64,000 bases of DNA from Cyclobacterium sp. (GTDB taxonomy: Bacteria; Bacteroidota; Bacteroidia; Cytophagales; Cyclobacteriaceae): the NCBI RefSeq assembly GCF_014762705.1, contig NZ_JABURL010000011.1, positions 28,583-92,582 on the forward strand, given 5' to 3'. A program made the translations under genes and the position numbers. The notes under the pieces are model-generated. The model saw only the letters and a program-made list of their open reading frames with translations, was not told where the DNA came from and did not search any database. Positions 1 through 7,388 of this stretch are shown here, piece by piece; the first letter of the stretch is position 1, and every line of letters starts with the position of its first letter.

Positions 1-837
1 ATTGATCTTTAGCGCTACACTTTCAAACTGAGATTTTTCCTTGGTGCCCAGCAAATAAAAAACCTGGTTACCTATCACGGCGGGAGATAAAAACCCCTGG
101 TATTCATCCCCGGAAATGCTGATGGTAAGCTCCCTTTCTCCTACATTTAGCTTGCCTTTCAAGGAATCCGTATCAATGACGGGAAGGCCCGCCACCTCAT
201 TGGGATAAATGGCCGCACCCGCACTATCCAGGACAAACAACCTGTCAAAAAATAAACTCTGAATATTGTTTTCCATGAGGGAATAAACCGGAACGGAATG
301 GTCTACTTCAAATCCTCTACCCACCAAACTATTCCTGTCAAATGTTTGGCCCAAAACCTCTCCTATTTTTTCGGTAAGCAAAATATTATTCAATTCAGGT
401 AGGTCTCCTGACCGGGTCGTATCATCCAGAAAAAACCGAAACCCTTTTACTTTAATCAGAAAGGCCGAATCCTTTTTTGCCAGGGAAATACCACCCTGAG
501 CAAAAATCTGCCTGTCCAGGGAAGGATCCTCCTGAAGATTTTTAATTTTTTCTATTCCAAATTTCGGTTTTCTATCAATCAGGCCTACCATTTGAGCAGC
601 GGCACTTTGCCCCTGTCCTCCACCCCAGGTATAAAAGTTCCTTTTAAAGTACCCCTCCAACTGAACGTGGTAATTGTAGAAAGCATCAATAAAATTATGC
701 TTGGCCAGGTAAATGGCTTTGATCCCCTGGGATTCAAGCTGGGATTGATTGGTTTTGGAGTGTTGATAAAGGTAGGCACCGATCAGCAACATGCTCCCAA
801 AAATAAAAATCCAAATGCGTAAATCCTTGAACTTCAT
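1..837 (-). CDS. Membrane-anchored sensor-like protein, N-terminal part (cut by window edge)
   Basis: I translated this frame by hand from the ATG at 837-835; it stays open for 279 codons to the left edge, so the gene continues outside the window. Residues about 8-24 (WIFIFGSMLLIGAYLY) form one hydrophobic signal anchor. The remainder is a mixed alpha/beta segment without cysteines that begins with a helix (SQGIKAIYLAKHNFIDAFYN) and contains LDSAGAAIYPNEVAG and a final FYLLGTKEKSQFESVALKI. Sequences ending this way are common in extracytoplasmic Cache/PAS-like sensor domains that precede a second membrane helix and a cytoplasmic output domain, but no output domain is visible here. The function is unknown. 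The call of a sensor is an inference from layout only. Confidence 0.6.
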   Translation of the reverse strand, partial: MKFKDLRIWIFIFGSMLLIGAYLYQHSKTNQSQLESQGIKAIYLAKHNFIDAFYNYHVQLEGYFKRNFYTWGGGQGQSAAAQMVGLIDRKPKFGIEKIKNLQEDPSLDRQIFAQGGISLAKKDSAFLIKVKGFRFFLDDTTRSGDLPELNNILLTEKIGEVLGQTFDRNSLVGRGFEVDHSVPVYSLMENNIQSLFFDRLFVLDSAGAAIYPNEVAGLPVIDTDSLKGKLNVGERELTISISGDEYQGFLSPAVIGNQVFYLLGTKEKSQFESVALKIN

Positions 838-993
838 ATCGGTGGACCCTAATTTGCCTGATGGCTTCAATTTAAGGAAAACACCTTACAATAAAAATTT
901 TAATTTTGGATAGATCAGTAATAAGGAGGATTATTCTTGTCCCAGCTTTATACTTGAAGAAAACCTGCTGCTTAATGGCTGTTTTATTGGGTT

Positions 994-1182
994 TTATTCC
1001 CCGGCCGGATCCGCATCCTTTTTATTCATCCATGAGGGGGCAGTACCAAACCACAATACGGTACCGATCAACATCAGAAGCTTACAGGTATCTGCGGACA
1101 TATAGGTGCCAAAAACAAGAATTGCAGGAATGATATTCAGGCCCAGGCCCAGAAAAGAAATAATTTTTATCAGCAGCTTCAT
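994..1182 (-). CDS. Small two-helix membrane protein coupled to the permease gene
   Basis: This 62-residue protein has two predicted membrane helices (about residues 4-26, IKIISFLGLGLNIIPAILVFGTY, and 33-48, CKLLMLIGTVLWFGTA, listed as separate segments) and a short polar tail. Its ATG overlaps the permease stop codon by four bases (ATGA, 1179-1182), a layout that usually means translational coupling. I do not recognise the family. The coupling suggests an accessory or stabilising subunit of the upstream transporter, which is inference. It is the last gene of the rhamnose-related block; nothing coding is seen between it and the gene at 837. Confidence 0.6.
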   Translation of the reverse strand: MKLLIKIISFLGLGLNIIPAILVFGTYMSADTCKLLMLIGTVLWFGTAPSWMNKKDADPAGE

Positions 1183-2567
1183 TTTCTTTGAATAATTTTA
1201 GCAGAAACAACATACACCAGTACGGCAACAAACCAACCCGGGAGGCCCAGGAAGAATATTTCAATACCCACGACCAGATTCAGTAGCAGACAGAAAGCCA
1301 AAGTAATCAACCAGGTCAGGGCCACTGACCAGTTCAGGGAAATACCCCTGCCTTCAGCATAGTTGGATTGAAGTCCGATTCTTTCCAGCAGGTAAACATC
1401 AATGAAAATCACGGCTCCAACCGGCATAAGGATTAAGCCGTACAAGGCTACAAACTCCAGCAGCATCATGACCAGGGCCGGAAAACAGGCAGCAACAGTG
1501 GTAAACAAGCCTACAAATAAGGTTACTTTCCAGGTTTTCCATTTAGGATTGATGGATTGTATCGCCAGGCCTGCCCGGTATAGGGTTGGATTGGCAGTAG
1601 TCCAGCCTGCAATCACCACGCATATCGCTCCCGCCACCCCTACCGCACTGTAGGCAATAGGGCCCGGGGCAAAGGTGAGACTTCCTTCAGATTCGATCAA
1701 AAACAGGGAATACAAAATCCCGGAAGCTATCCAGGCAATGAAGTGTCCCAAAAAGACGCCAGTGGCAGAAGAAAAACCATACTGCCATTTTTTGGCATAC
1801 CTTAATAAGGACAGATCCGCCATACCGATATGCATGGCCATATTGCAAAACCAGGCGAAGAACAGGATGTGCCAGAAACCAAATTTACTTTGACCCTCCA
1901 AGGGAGTACCGGTCCAAATGGTACTTTCTGCTACTGACCAAAACGAGGCCACTTCTGTTACACCCAACCTGGGTAAAACTGCCAGGGCAGCCGCTATAAA
2001 CACCATGATCATCCATGGAGCTGCTACCATGGCAAACTTGGATACCTGATCAAAGCCAAACATGGCTATGACGGTAGTCACTGCCCCCACTGCAAAAACC
2101 GTGGTCACCCAACCCACATTGTTGGGATAAATATCTGTCAACTGTGGCATGGTCATGTCGAAAGGAATTCCTACTGCAGTAGCTGCCACTGCAATCATGG
2201 AGCCTGCCAAAAAACAAAACAAACCTGCATTAACCAGGTTATAAATCAGCGTAAATCTCTTTCCTGCAATTTTTTCCAATAAAAAATAAAGCGTAACTCT
2301 GGTCTTCACGGCAATTTTTGCTGTAAGAAATGCCCAGCTTAACACAGCCAGAATATTTCCCAGAATCAACCCGGTCACCAGGTCAATGGCACTTGCCCCG
2401 TGGGCTACAAACAAGGGCCCGATTACGAATTCGGTACCAGCAGTATGCTCCCCCGCATAAGTTCCTAAAAAACTCCGCCAGCCTTTAAGCTTGTTATTAG
2501 GTATAGCTTGTTGCTCGTATTCATTTACTGCATTTAAACGGGCTACAAGACTTTTTCTGTTTTCCAT
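1179..2567 (-). CDS. NCS1-family (cytosine/purine permease-like) cation symporter
   Basis: The 462-residue protein is almost entirely hydrophobic, with about twelve predicted membrane helices. Near the N-terminus it has GEHTAGTEFVIGPLFVAHG, which resembles the helix 1 substrate/sodium region of the purine-cytosine permease (NCS1, codB-like) family. Length fits the family (about 400-500). Family members import cytosine, purines, hydantoins or similar small ring compounds with Na+ or H+. Here the gene lies downstream of a GntR regulator, a GH106-type rhamnosidase and rhamnose mutarotase, all on the same strand, so its substrate could be a sugar or a rhamnoside product rather than a nucleobase. 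That is context inference only. It has a polar N-terminal tail of about 30 residues. A 140 bp gap separates it from the regulator gene. Confidence 0.8.
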   Translation of the reverse strand: MENRKSLVARLNAVNEYEQQAIPNNKLKGWRSFLGTYAGEHTAGTEFVIGPLFVAHGASAIDLVTGLILGNILAVLSWAFLTAKIAVKTRVTLYFLLEKIAGKRFTLIYNLVNAGLFCFLAGSMIAVAATAVGIPFDMTMPQLTDIYPNNVGWVTTVFAVGAVTTVIAMFGFDQVSKFAMVAAPWMIMVFIAAALAVLPRLGVTEVASFWSVAESTIWTGTPLEGQSKFGFWHILFFAWFCNMAMHIGMADLSLLRYAKKWQYGFSSATGVFLGHFIAWIASGILYSLFLIESEGSLTFAPGPIAYSAVGVAGAICVVIAGWTTANPTLYRAGLAIQSINPKWKTWKVTLFVGLFTTVAACFPALVMMLLEFVALYGLILMPVGAVIFIDVYLLERIGLQSNYAEGRGISLNWSVALTWLITLAFCLLLNLVVGIEIFFLGLPGWFVAVLVYVVSAKIIQRK

Positions 2568-2707
2568 AAATAAGGTGGGGTGATTAAGCTTTTATTGAGA
2601 TTCAGTGAATTTTAGATGATGGTAATTCATTGACTTCGGGAATAGGTTTACCCTTACAGGAAACCAAAATTCAAAACAACGATTGATCGACACGCCATTT
2701 GCCCTGC

Positions 2708-3757
2708 CTAAATTGATCCCCTGTTGATGAATTTGAAAACATTTTTTACCGCTTCCCTCTTGTTTTTCTTGATCATGTAAGCCGCAGTCTCTCCCATCAG
2801 CTTGAAATCAGTGGAAATAACGGTGATACCCAAAAGCTCCTTCAATGGGGTGTCGTTATAGGAAATAATTCCGATTTCCCTGCCTAATTCATAATGTTGC
2901 TCTCTAACCTGTTTAACGAGGTTTACGAGATCATTTTCCTCTATGACCACAAAGGCATCTTTTGGTCTGAGCTCCATTTCGGGATACACTGTTTCCAAAA
3001 CTTCGAAATCAAAATCAAAATCCTGGCAGAATTTTTTAAACCCCATAAGTATTTCTTTGGGATAAGGGTAAACGGTTTCCAAAGGATAGACAAGCATGAG
3101 CTTTTCGTAATGCTGCAATTGGAAAATACCCTCGCAAAGTGCATTATAAATGTCATTTTTAAAATCCTGGTAGATCGCCGACACACTTTCACCCAATTGA
3201 GGGATTTGATTGTCCATGATGATCAATTTTTCACTGGGTATCTTTTTCAGACAGCGCATCACCTGCTCATCCAGATTGTAATGACCTTCATGCTCACTTT
3301 TAAAATGAGGCATCAGCACATAATAGTCATAGGCGCCCATGTTTTCATTTAAAATATTCTTCAGCAATCTGGGGTCACAGTGATAAATATTCAAATCCAC
3401 CTGGGCATCAGCCCCCATGCTGTCGATAAAGGAATTATATGTTTTAAGCTTATAGTTACTCAGTTTGTTCAATAAAAAAAGTACGCTTAATTTAGATGTG
3501 GAGATATTTTTGGCCACATAGTAACCTTTGCCCTTAACTGAAAGGATGATTTTCTTCTCCTTCAGCTGATTGTAGGCCTTTTCTACTGTATCTCTGGAAA
3601 GGTAATGCTCTTCACTAATTTCGTTAATGGAAGGAATTTTATCCCCGACCAGCAAATGGGCATTTTCTATGTCTTCAATGATTGAATTGACGATTTGCTG
3701 GTATTTGGGTATTCGTGAATTTTCATCCAGACGAACAAGAGTCTTTACTTCATTCAT
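2708..3757 (-). CDS. GntR-family transcriptional regulator with periplasmic-binding-type sensor domain
   Basis: Residues about 12-80 form a winged helix-turn-helix of the GntR type (PKYQQIVNSIIEDIENAHL, then INEISEEHYLSRDTVEKAYN and the wing KGKGYYVA). Residues about 90-345 look like a LacI-type periplasmic binding domain (SKLSVLFLLNKLSNYKLKTY, later IGIISYNDTPLKELLGITV and STDFKLMGETAAYMI). Total length of 349 matches this two-domain architecture, which is used in Bacteroidota for sugar-responsive control, for example of fucose use. It sits between the rhamnosidase and the permease, so rhamnose or a downstream metabolite is the likely effector (inference). Two 9 bp direct repeats 10 bp apart lie just upstream of its start. 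Confidence 0.88.
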   Translation of the reverse strand: MNEVKTLVRLDENSRIPKYQQIVNSIIEDIENAHLLVGDKIPSINEISEEHYLSRDTVEKAYNQLKEKKIILSVKGKGYYVAKNISTSKLSVLFLLNKLSNYKLKTYNSFIDSMGADAQVDLNIYHCDPRLLKNILNENMGAYDYYVLMPHFKSEHEGHYNLDEQVMRCLKKIPSEKLIIMDNQIPQLGESVSAIYQDFKNDIYNALCEGIFQLQHYEKLMLVYPLETVYPYPKEILMGFKKFCQDFDFDFEVLETVYPEMELRPKDAFVVIEENDLVNLVKQVREQHYELGREIGIISYNDTPLKELLGITVISTDFKLMGETAAYMIKKNKREAVKNVFKFINRGSI

Positions 3758-3806
3758 GGGTTCAGGTTATTTTGTGCTACCAATAATTACCACTTCAAAT
3801 GCTTTG

Positions 3807-3825
3807 ACTAAAATTAACTAAAATT
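3807..3825. promoter_or_regulatory. Helically phased direct repeats upstream of the GntR gene
   Basis: ACTAAAATT occurs at 3807-3815 and again at 3817-3825, a spacing of one helical turn, 50 bp upstream of the regulator start codon. A perfect palindrome CAATTAATTG follows at 3848-3857. The region is AT rich so chance similarity is possible. An autoregulatory operator is a guess. Confidence 0.25.
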
Positions 3826-3888
3826 TTTAAATTGTCGCATTTACACTCAATTAATTGAAATTAGTAAAGCTTACCACAAAAAATTTTA

Positions 3889-6708
3889 TCAGTGGTGGAT
3901 TTCAAGGTTGACCGGACCGCGAAGACCAGAGGGCATGGTTTTCCAACCTGATGCATCAAATGGGCCATAATCGATATTTACAAAATTTATCTCATGGTAA
4001 TTCCTCCAGACAATTTCGTTTTGGTCCAGATAACGTACCCTGTTTGCCATAAGGTTGGCCACTTCTATACGCAGCTGGTTGCTGCCTTTCTGAACAAATT
4101 CGCTGATATCTAATTTAAAAGGTACTCCAAAAGCATAACCCACTTCTTTTCCATTGATCCATACCCTGGCACTTTCCAACACCTGGCCCAAATTCAAAAC
4201 ATATTTGGCATTTTTATCTACCTGCTCCAGATTAAATGAATTTTCGTACCCTGCCTGTCCCGAAAAATTCAAAGCTACCGGGTCATCCAACTCTGTCCAG
4301 GGTTTGATTTCATCCAAAGTCACTGCTTCGGGCAGTTCTGGTCCACCATTTATGAATTCCAAACGCCAGGGGCCATTAATAGAGTCGATTTCCGGCTTGG
4401 TACTATCATACTTCCAGTTCGGGATATTCCCTGGGTCCCGATTGAGCACATGGACAATCAGGGACTCCCCGGGATCCAAATTTACCCGCACTGAGCTTTT
4501 TCCAGCTGTTTCAGCATTACTGCCCAATCCAATTATACCTTGTTGCGGATCCATCAAGACTGCTGCCTTCCCTCCGTATTGCAGGTCTATGGATTTATTT
4601 ACGGTTTTACCAGAATGATTGACCAGGTAATAGTATTTTTGACCATTCAAATCCCTCCTCAGAAATTTGAGCCCCTCATCCACCAGGTTTTCCCTTTGCA
4701 TTCCCAGTCCTACCAATGCCTGAAAAATATTTTCAGCTAAAATCACCTTCCCTTCACCTTCCACCGCCTCTTCACCATAGACCTTGTCTTCAAAGGATAG
4801 TCCCGACCAAAGTGCATCGAGGGCTTCCTTTCTGGAAGAATGATCATGGAATCCGGGAACATTTTGAGGTGCCTTTTGAAAGATTACCGTTCCTCCCTTT
4901 TCTGCCAGGGAAATGGCATTTTGCAGGGTAGCTACAGGCATGTAGGCTGTCTCCGGGATTATCAAAACCCTGGACCGATAGTCTCCACCGGCAGCCAAAA
5001 ACCGGCCATCATCTACCTGTAAGCCCTCAATCATGCGATCAGAGACAAAATCCAATCCAAAGCCCTTCTCCATGAGCATTTTGGATTCCTGGTAAAAAGC
5101 AGTGGGATGCAACCATTCATCAATGCCATGGACGGTCAACATTTTTGACAATCCCTGCGGATCGGACCAAATATCGTACACCGGCCAGTACATCATCAGC
5201 TCATTATCAGGTGTACCAGACTGCAATACAGACTGCACCCTTTGGATATATCCATTAAAACCCTTGAAATGAGGCCACAGGCTATTGTGGGTGTTCAGGT
5301 TCAGGGAAGCATAAAACAACCAACCCGGAAAATCCACGGCTTTGGGGGAATAGGTAACGCCATGGTAAAACATGTGGTTGACCCCCGCCAGGAAGGCTTG
5401 CTCCAGTTCTGGTTTGGCCTGCGAGAAGGCAGACTTAAAATGCTCTCCCAGCCAGGTAAAAGTCTCTGTAGACACCAGATTTTTACCTGTCAGATGTGCC
5501 GCAGAGGAGGCAAATTTTAACATGATCGGATCGGGATCCACGTTCCTGATATCCGCACTGTCTCTTCGTATGCCCGGAATCGGAAAATAACTGGATCCGA
5601 AAGTTTCTCCCTCCGGTATGTCTACTGCAGCATAAAGGTCCAACAGATTACCTGGCGACCCATGGGCCTGGTTTTTGGTCAGCTTCCCATGGCTATTGGC
5701 CCAGTTCGTCCAGGGCTGGGTAAAGTTCTCCAGCAACATGTCATGGATCGTCTCCCGGTAATCAGATTTCAAACGACGGCTGATGTCATCCGGCTCCTCA
5801 GCCAATAGTTTCGGCAGGTGTTCCCTCAGATCATAGCCGCGTTTTTGTTCAAAAATCCTGAAAAATTCGGTCGTAAAATCAGCTCCATATACTTCGAAAC
5901 TGTCGTTGTAAAACGACCGGATGCCGGGAAAATCTCCTTCAAATGCCTTTTCAAAATGGTTCAGATAATGTTGTACAGCCTTGTCTGAATAGTGATCGAG
6001 GGTGAAGCCTTGTCCTCCTGGCGCTGCTCTTTTTACCATTTGCCCCGTCTGGGCCTGAAAGACGGCGATAAGGTCCCATGCCCCGGGGGCATCCCAGTCC
6101 AGGCGAAGGGAATCAATAACTTTTTCACTAAGGTTTTCAACTTTCCCATCCTGGTAAGCCATTAAGGTGTGCAGTTCATATTCAAAACGAGAGGCCCTTT
6201 TATCTTCCAGAACGATGGGACGGTCCAGGCCTTGCCCTTCCGTATACTTGTATTTTTGAACGATCATTCTCTGGGCTGCCAGGCCAGGGCTGACCATGGG
6301 TCCGCCAAATGGCCAGCCAGTTCCCTGGGTCAGGTCAATTCCCATGTTCAAACTATCCGCTTTCGCAACAGTATGCCGCAGCATGTCCATCCACTCTGGA
6401 GAAAGGTGTTCCAAAAATTGATCTTCAAAGCCCTTAGCACCATATATCGGAGCTATTTCAAGCCCTCCCAGGCCCGCATCTTCGTATTCTTCCAGCAGCC
6501 AGGTCAGGTTTTCCTTATCCACTGCGTTGCCCATCCACCACCAGCGGGTCCAGGGTTTTGATGTTTGGGTTACTTCCGGCCATTCACCGGCGGCTACCTG
6601 CCTGGGCTTATCCTGTGGCTTCCGACAACCGGACAGGCCCATCAGGCAACAAGAATAAAGAAGCAATAAAATGCCGATAGATCGGGATATTTTTGGGTTT
6701 TTTTTCAT
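3889..6708 (-). CDS. GH106-type alpha-L-rhamnosidase, lipoprotein
   Basis: I place the start at 6708 (MKKNPKISRSIGILLLLYSC), not at the longer in-frame ATG at 6816. The shorter product begins with a clean lipoprotein signal ending LMGLSGC (Cys28), and the longer one would overlap most of rhaM. The mature protein (939 residues in all) carries the N-terminal RWWWMGN segment near residues 55-61, a TIM-barrel region with STETFTW (Glu415 as a candidate catalytic acidic residue), and a C-terminal beta-sandwich (ARVWINGKEVGYAFGVPF). This layout is that of the GH106 family, inverting enzymes that release L-rhamnose from plant or algal polysaccharides using calcium and two glutamates. The mutarotase gene lies 11 bp upstream on the same strand, which supports rhamnose as the product. 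It is probably surface or periplasmic, lipid anchored. Confidence 0.85.
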   Translation of the reverse strand: MKKNPKISRSIGILLLLYSCCLMGLSGCRKPQDKPRQVAAGEWPEVTQTSKPWTRWWWMGNAVDKENLTWLLEEYEDAGLGGLEIAPIYGAKGFEDQFLEHLSPEWMDMLRHTVAKADSLNMGIDLTQGTGWPFGGPMVSPGLAAQRMIVQKYKYTEGQGLDRPIVLEDKRASRFEYELHTLMAYQDGKVENLSEKVIDSLRLDWDAPGAWDLIAVFQAQTGQMVKRAAPGGQGFTLDHYSDKAVQHYLNHFEKAFEGDFPGIRSFYNDSFEVYGADFTTEFFRIFEQKRGYDLREHLPKLLAEEPDDISRRLKSDYRETIHDMLLENFTQPWTNWANSHGKLTKNQAHGSPGNLLDLYAAVDIPEGETFGSSYFPIPGIRRDSADIRNVDPDPIMLKFASSAAHLTGKNLVSTETFTWLGEHFKSAFSQAKPELEQAFLAGVNHMFYHGVTYSPKAVDFPGWLFYASLNLNTHNSLWPHFKGFNGYIQRVQSVLQSGTPDNELMMYWPVYDIWSDPQGLSKMLTVHGIDEWLHPTAFYQESKMLMEKGFGLDFVSDRMIEGLQVDDGRFLAAGGDYRSRVLIIPETAYMPVATLQNAISLAEKGGTVIFQKAPQNVPGFHDHSSRKEALDALWSGLSFEDKVYGEEAVEGEGKVILAENIFQALVGLGMQRENLVDEGLKFLRRDLNGQKYYYLVNHSGKTVNKSIDLQYGGKAAVLMDPQQGIIGLGSNAETAGKSSVRVNLDPGESLIVHVLNRDPGNIPNWKYDSTKPEIDSINGPWRLEFINGGPELPEAVTLDEIKPWTELDDPVALNFSGQAGYENSFNLEQVDKNAKYVLNLGQVLESARVWINGKEVGYAFGVPFKLDISEFVQKGSNQLRIEVANLMANRVRYLDQNEIVWRNYHEINFVNIDYGPFDASGWKTMPSGLRGPVNLEIHH

Positions 6709-6719
6709 GAAATGGTGAC

Positions 6720-7046
6720 TTACTTGCTGTACAGGCTGAAAACTTTTTGAAGGGGTTGAACCTTGGGGGATTGGTCCGGGTTGGTTTCCATCAGATCTGC
6801 CATAAAGTCCCACCATTTTTTCATGATGGCCTGTCCCGCCAGGCTGCCGGTTTGGTGATCTTCTTTCAGGCTTTGAAAAGCAAAAAGGGTACCGGTGGAT
6901 TTGTCCAGAAAAATATGGTAGGAAAGGATGCCTGCTTCTTTGAGTAGCTTTTCCAGCTCCGGCCAGATTTGTTGGTGACGTTTTTCATATTCCACTTCAT
7001 TTCCGGGCAGAAGCTTCATGGTAAAGGCTACAGGTATCATGGGCAA
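6720..7046 (-). CDS. rhaM: L-rhamnose mutarotase
   Basis: A 108-residue ferredoxin-like alpha/beta protein of the RhaM family. Visible family features are the start MIPVAFTMKLLPGNEVEYEK, HQQIWPELEKLLKEAGI with the catalytic-region His and the Tyr-His pair in ILSYHIFLD, and the C-terminal KKWWDFMADLMETNPDQSP. RhaM interconverts alpha- and beta-L-rhamnopyranose, feeding the isomerase pathway. The length is normal (about 104 in Escherichia coli). It is the first gene of the rhamnose block; the rhamnosidase starts 11 bp after its stop. The isomerase, kinase and aldolase genes are not in the window. Confidence 0.92.
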   Translation of the reverse strand: MPMIPVAFTMKLLPGNEVEYEKRHQQIWPELEKLLKEAGILSYHIFLDKSTGTLFAFQSLKEDHQTGSLAGQAIMKKWWDFMADLMETNPDQSPKVQPLQKVFSLYSK

Positions 7047-7388
7047 AAATTATTTTAAGTTGAAATAAAGGAAGGTTTTCCATATTCCAAAGCAAAACCC
7101 GGAAAGTTTTACCCTCTGAAAAAGGTAAAGGAGTATTTTGGAAAGACCAAAGTTTAAATCATTAACCTTTGGGGACATTGGGACACTATTTGCCCGATGA
7201 CGAAAAAAAGCATTTAAAAGTTTATCTTTTTAAAAAGGCAGGATGGTAAGGTAGAGCCTTAAAGTTGTAAAACACGGTCCACCGATAATCCCAGGGGTTG
7301 CTTTACGAACTGTTGGGCACCTGCCATTTTAGGCCGAAATTTATCCAAACTTTTTGGGAAAAATTTCACCTTCTTATCATTTCGGTTT
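7047..7388. other. Intergenic region upstream of rhaM
   Basis: No gene is seen in these 342 bases. The stretch separates the CHAT protease stop from the rhamnose block and should hold the rhaM promoter, although I find no exact TAnnTTTG match on the minus strand. The clearest structure is the inverted repeat at 7147-7172 described separately. Confidence 0.6.
7147..7172. promoter_or_regulatory. Inverted repeat upstream of rhaM, possible operator
   Basis: CCAAAG (7147-7152) and CTTTGG (7167-7172) form an inverted repeat with a 14-base AT-rich centre, about 100 bp upstream of rhaM. It has no following T run, so it is less likely to be a terminator. The local GntR regulator is a candidate binder; this is not shown by the sequence. 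Confidence 0.3.

Noticed and set aside
901..908. TAATTTTG promoter-like motif on the plus strand
   Set aside because: No plus-strand gene follows and the motif is common in AT-rich intergenic DNA.
6708..6816. Longer start of the rhamnosidase frame at 6816
   Set aside because: It would cover the lipoprotein signal with 36 extra residues and overlap most of the 3' end of rhaM in another frame. The signal at 6708 is a far better start.
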